Notes under the pieces: generated by a model
Told to the model about the DNA's origin: nothing
Seen by the model: only the letters and a program-made list of their open reading frames with translations
Database searches by the model: none
Origin: an uncultured Coprococcus sp.
GTDB taxonomy: Bacteria > Bacillota > Clostridia > Lachnospirales > Lachnospiraceae
Assembly (NCBI GenBank): GCA_900557435.1
Contig: USSH01000146.1
Span: 1-6,479 of the forward strand
DNA length: 6,479 nt
Direction of reading: 5' to 3'
Part shown: piece after piece, positions 5,674 to 6,479 of the stretch
How the letters are laid out: each line of letters opens with the position of its first letter
How positions within the stretch are numbered: position 1 is the stretch's first letter
Position numbers and translations under genes: made by a program

Positions 5674-6479
5674 TTAACATACATTTCCTTTAGTGTTCTT
5701 CTTTCTCAGAAGAAGTATCCCCACGAGCAGAAGCACTGGGAATATAACTCCCGCAAGGATTCCGCGTTTCAGGTCGTCCGATGCCAGACTTGACACAAAG
5801 CCCACCAGGGTCGGTCCGCCGGAGCAGCCCACGTCCCCCGCAAGTGCCAGCAGTGCAAACAGTGACGTTCCACCATTTCGCAGAGCCGACGATGCCTTGC
5901 TGAAACTTCCGGGCCACATGATCCCCACTGAAAATCCGCAGACTGAGCAGCCGATAAGTGATACGAATGCGGACGGCGCAAGCGATATACACAGGTATGA
6001 CATGATACACAAAAGGCTGCTGCCTATCATGAATTTGTCCAGATCGATCCGGTCTCCCCTTTTGCCATAGAACGTTCTGGCACTTCCCATCAGCACGGCA
6101 AATGCCATCGGTCCGGCAAGGTCTCCAACAACCTTGCTCACTCCAAGTCCCTGCTCTGCAAATGTGGACGCCCACTGGCTGACTCCCTGCTCGCTGGCAC
6201 CTGCGCACAGCATCATGAGCATGAGTATCCAGAATGTCTTATTCATACAGAGCTCCCTGATCGTCATTCCGCTCTCTCCCTCTTCTATGAGCGTGGCTAT
6301 AGGAACTCTGGTAAATGCAATGCCATTTATGATCGGAACCACCGCCCAGATCAGAGCCATGACTTTCCAGTTCTGTATTCCACACGCCTTGAAGAACAAG
6401 GTTGACAGCAGCACCACAGCCACATGTCCCCAGCAATAAAAGGAATGCAGAAGACTCATGACCTGTTCCTTATTTTTCG
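5674..6479 (-). CDS. MFS transporter, C-terminal part (start lies beyond the right edge)
   Basis: The frame stays open through the last base of the window. The Met at 6457-6459 is internal: the codons before it read Lys-Asn-Lys-Glu-Gln-Val with no stop. About 268 residues are visible, roughly the last two-thirds of a 390-400-residue major facilitator. Counting from that Met, two helices (about 10-26 and 32-50) are followed by the central cytoplasmic loop (51-75) and the six C-terminal helices. GKRGDRID (132-139) sits in the loop between the second and third helices of the C-terminal half, where a copy of the MFS A-type motif occurs. The NKEQVMSLLHSFYCWGH stretch resembles FucP/sugar-permease-type MFS proteins, but the substrate is not determinable. 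The protein ends with a basic tail (RKKNTKGNVC). SstT follows 36 bp downstream. Confidence 0.88.
   Translation of the reverse strand, partial: KNKEQVMSLLHSFYCWGHVAVVLLSTLFFKACGIQNWKVMALIWAVVPIINGIAFTRVPIATLIEEGESGMTIRELCMNKTFWILMLMMLCAGASEQGVSQWASTFAEQGLGVSKVVGDLAGPMAFAVLMGSARTFYGKRGDRIDLDKFMIGSSLLCIMSYLCISLAPSAFVSLIGCSVCGFSVGIMWPGSFSKASSALRNGGTSLFALLALAGDVGCSGGPTLVGFVSSLASDDLKRGILAGVIFPVLLLVGILLLRKKNTKGNVC

Noticed and set aside
5690..6208. A 172-codon minus-strand frame within the MFS gene.
   Set aside because: It overlaps a clear MFS coding region in another frame, and its protein is Arg/Cys/Gly-rich with no membrane pattern or family resemblance.

Overview
The window looks like ordinary chromosomal DNA from an anaerobic Gram-positive bacterium of the Clostridia, most plausibly Lachnospiraceae. 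This is inferred from moderate-to-low G+C, strong AGGAG-type ribosome-binding sites, a tRNA gene whose CCA is not encoded, intrinsic terminators with U-tracts, and the protein types present. No marker gene fixes the genus. I see no rRNA, CRISPR array, transposase, integrase or phage gene.

Layout from left to right. Positions 1-50 are the 3' part of a tRNA-Arg(ACG) gene, followed by a strong terminator (55-93), an AT-rich stretch with a tandem 28-bp repeat (83-137), and a hairpin (167-203) facing the end of the next gene. Then come three minus-strand genes, read right to left: a divergent U32-family protein with a cysteine-rich cluster (1665-2621), a membrane protein with a large extracytoplasmic domain (763-1524), and a small soluble protein of unknown function (236-688). 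A 150-bp intergenic region (2622-2771) carries two divergent sigma-A-type promoters that appear to share one palindromic -35 hexamer. Rightward from it lie a metal-dependent amidohydrolase of the imidazolonepropionase/Xaa-Pro dipeptidase type (2772-4052) and a 76-residue zinc-ribbon protein (4091-4321). A bidirectional hairpin terminator (4324-4373) separates these from a convergent minus-strand pair: an SstT-type Na+/serine-threonine symporter (4387-5637), preceded by an MFS transporter that runs off the right edge (5674-6479).

How the genes may work together is mostly inference. The amidohydrolase and the U32-like protein are divergently transcribed from interlocked promoters, so their expression may be coupled. 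The two transporters are close together (36 bp apart, no visible terminator) and probably share a transcript. The amidohydrolase and SstT would both fit peptide or amino-acid scavenging, but nothing in the sequence links them in one pathway. The most interesting items are the U32-like protein, which is better viewed as a possible Fe-S enzyme than as a proven peptidase, and the shared -35 box. I did not find convincing evidence of a new multi-gene system.
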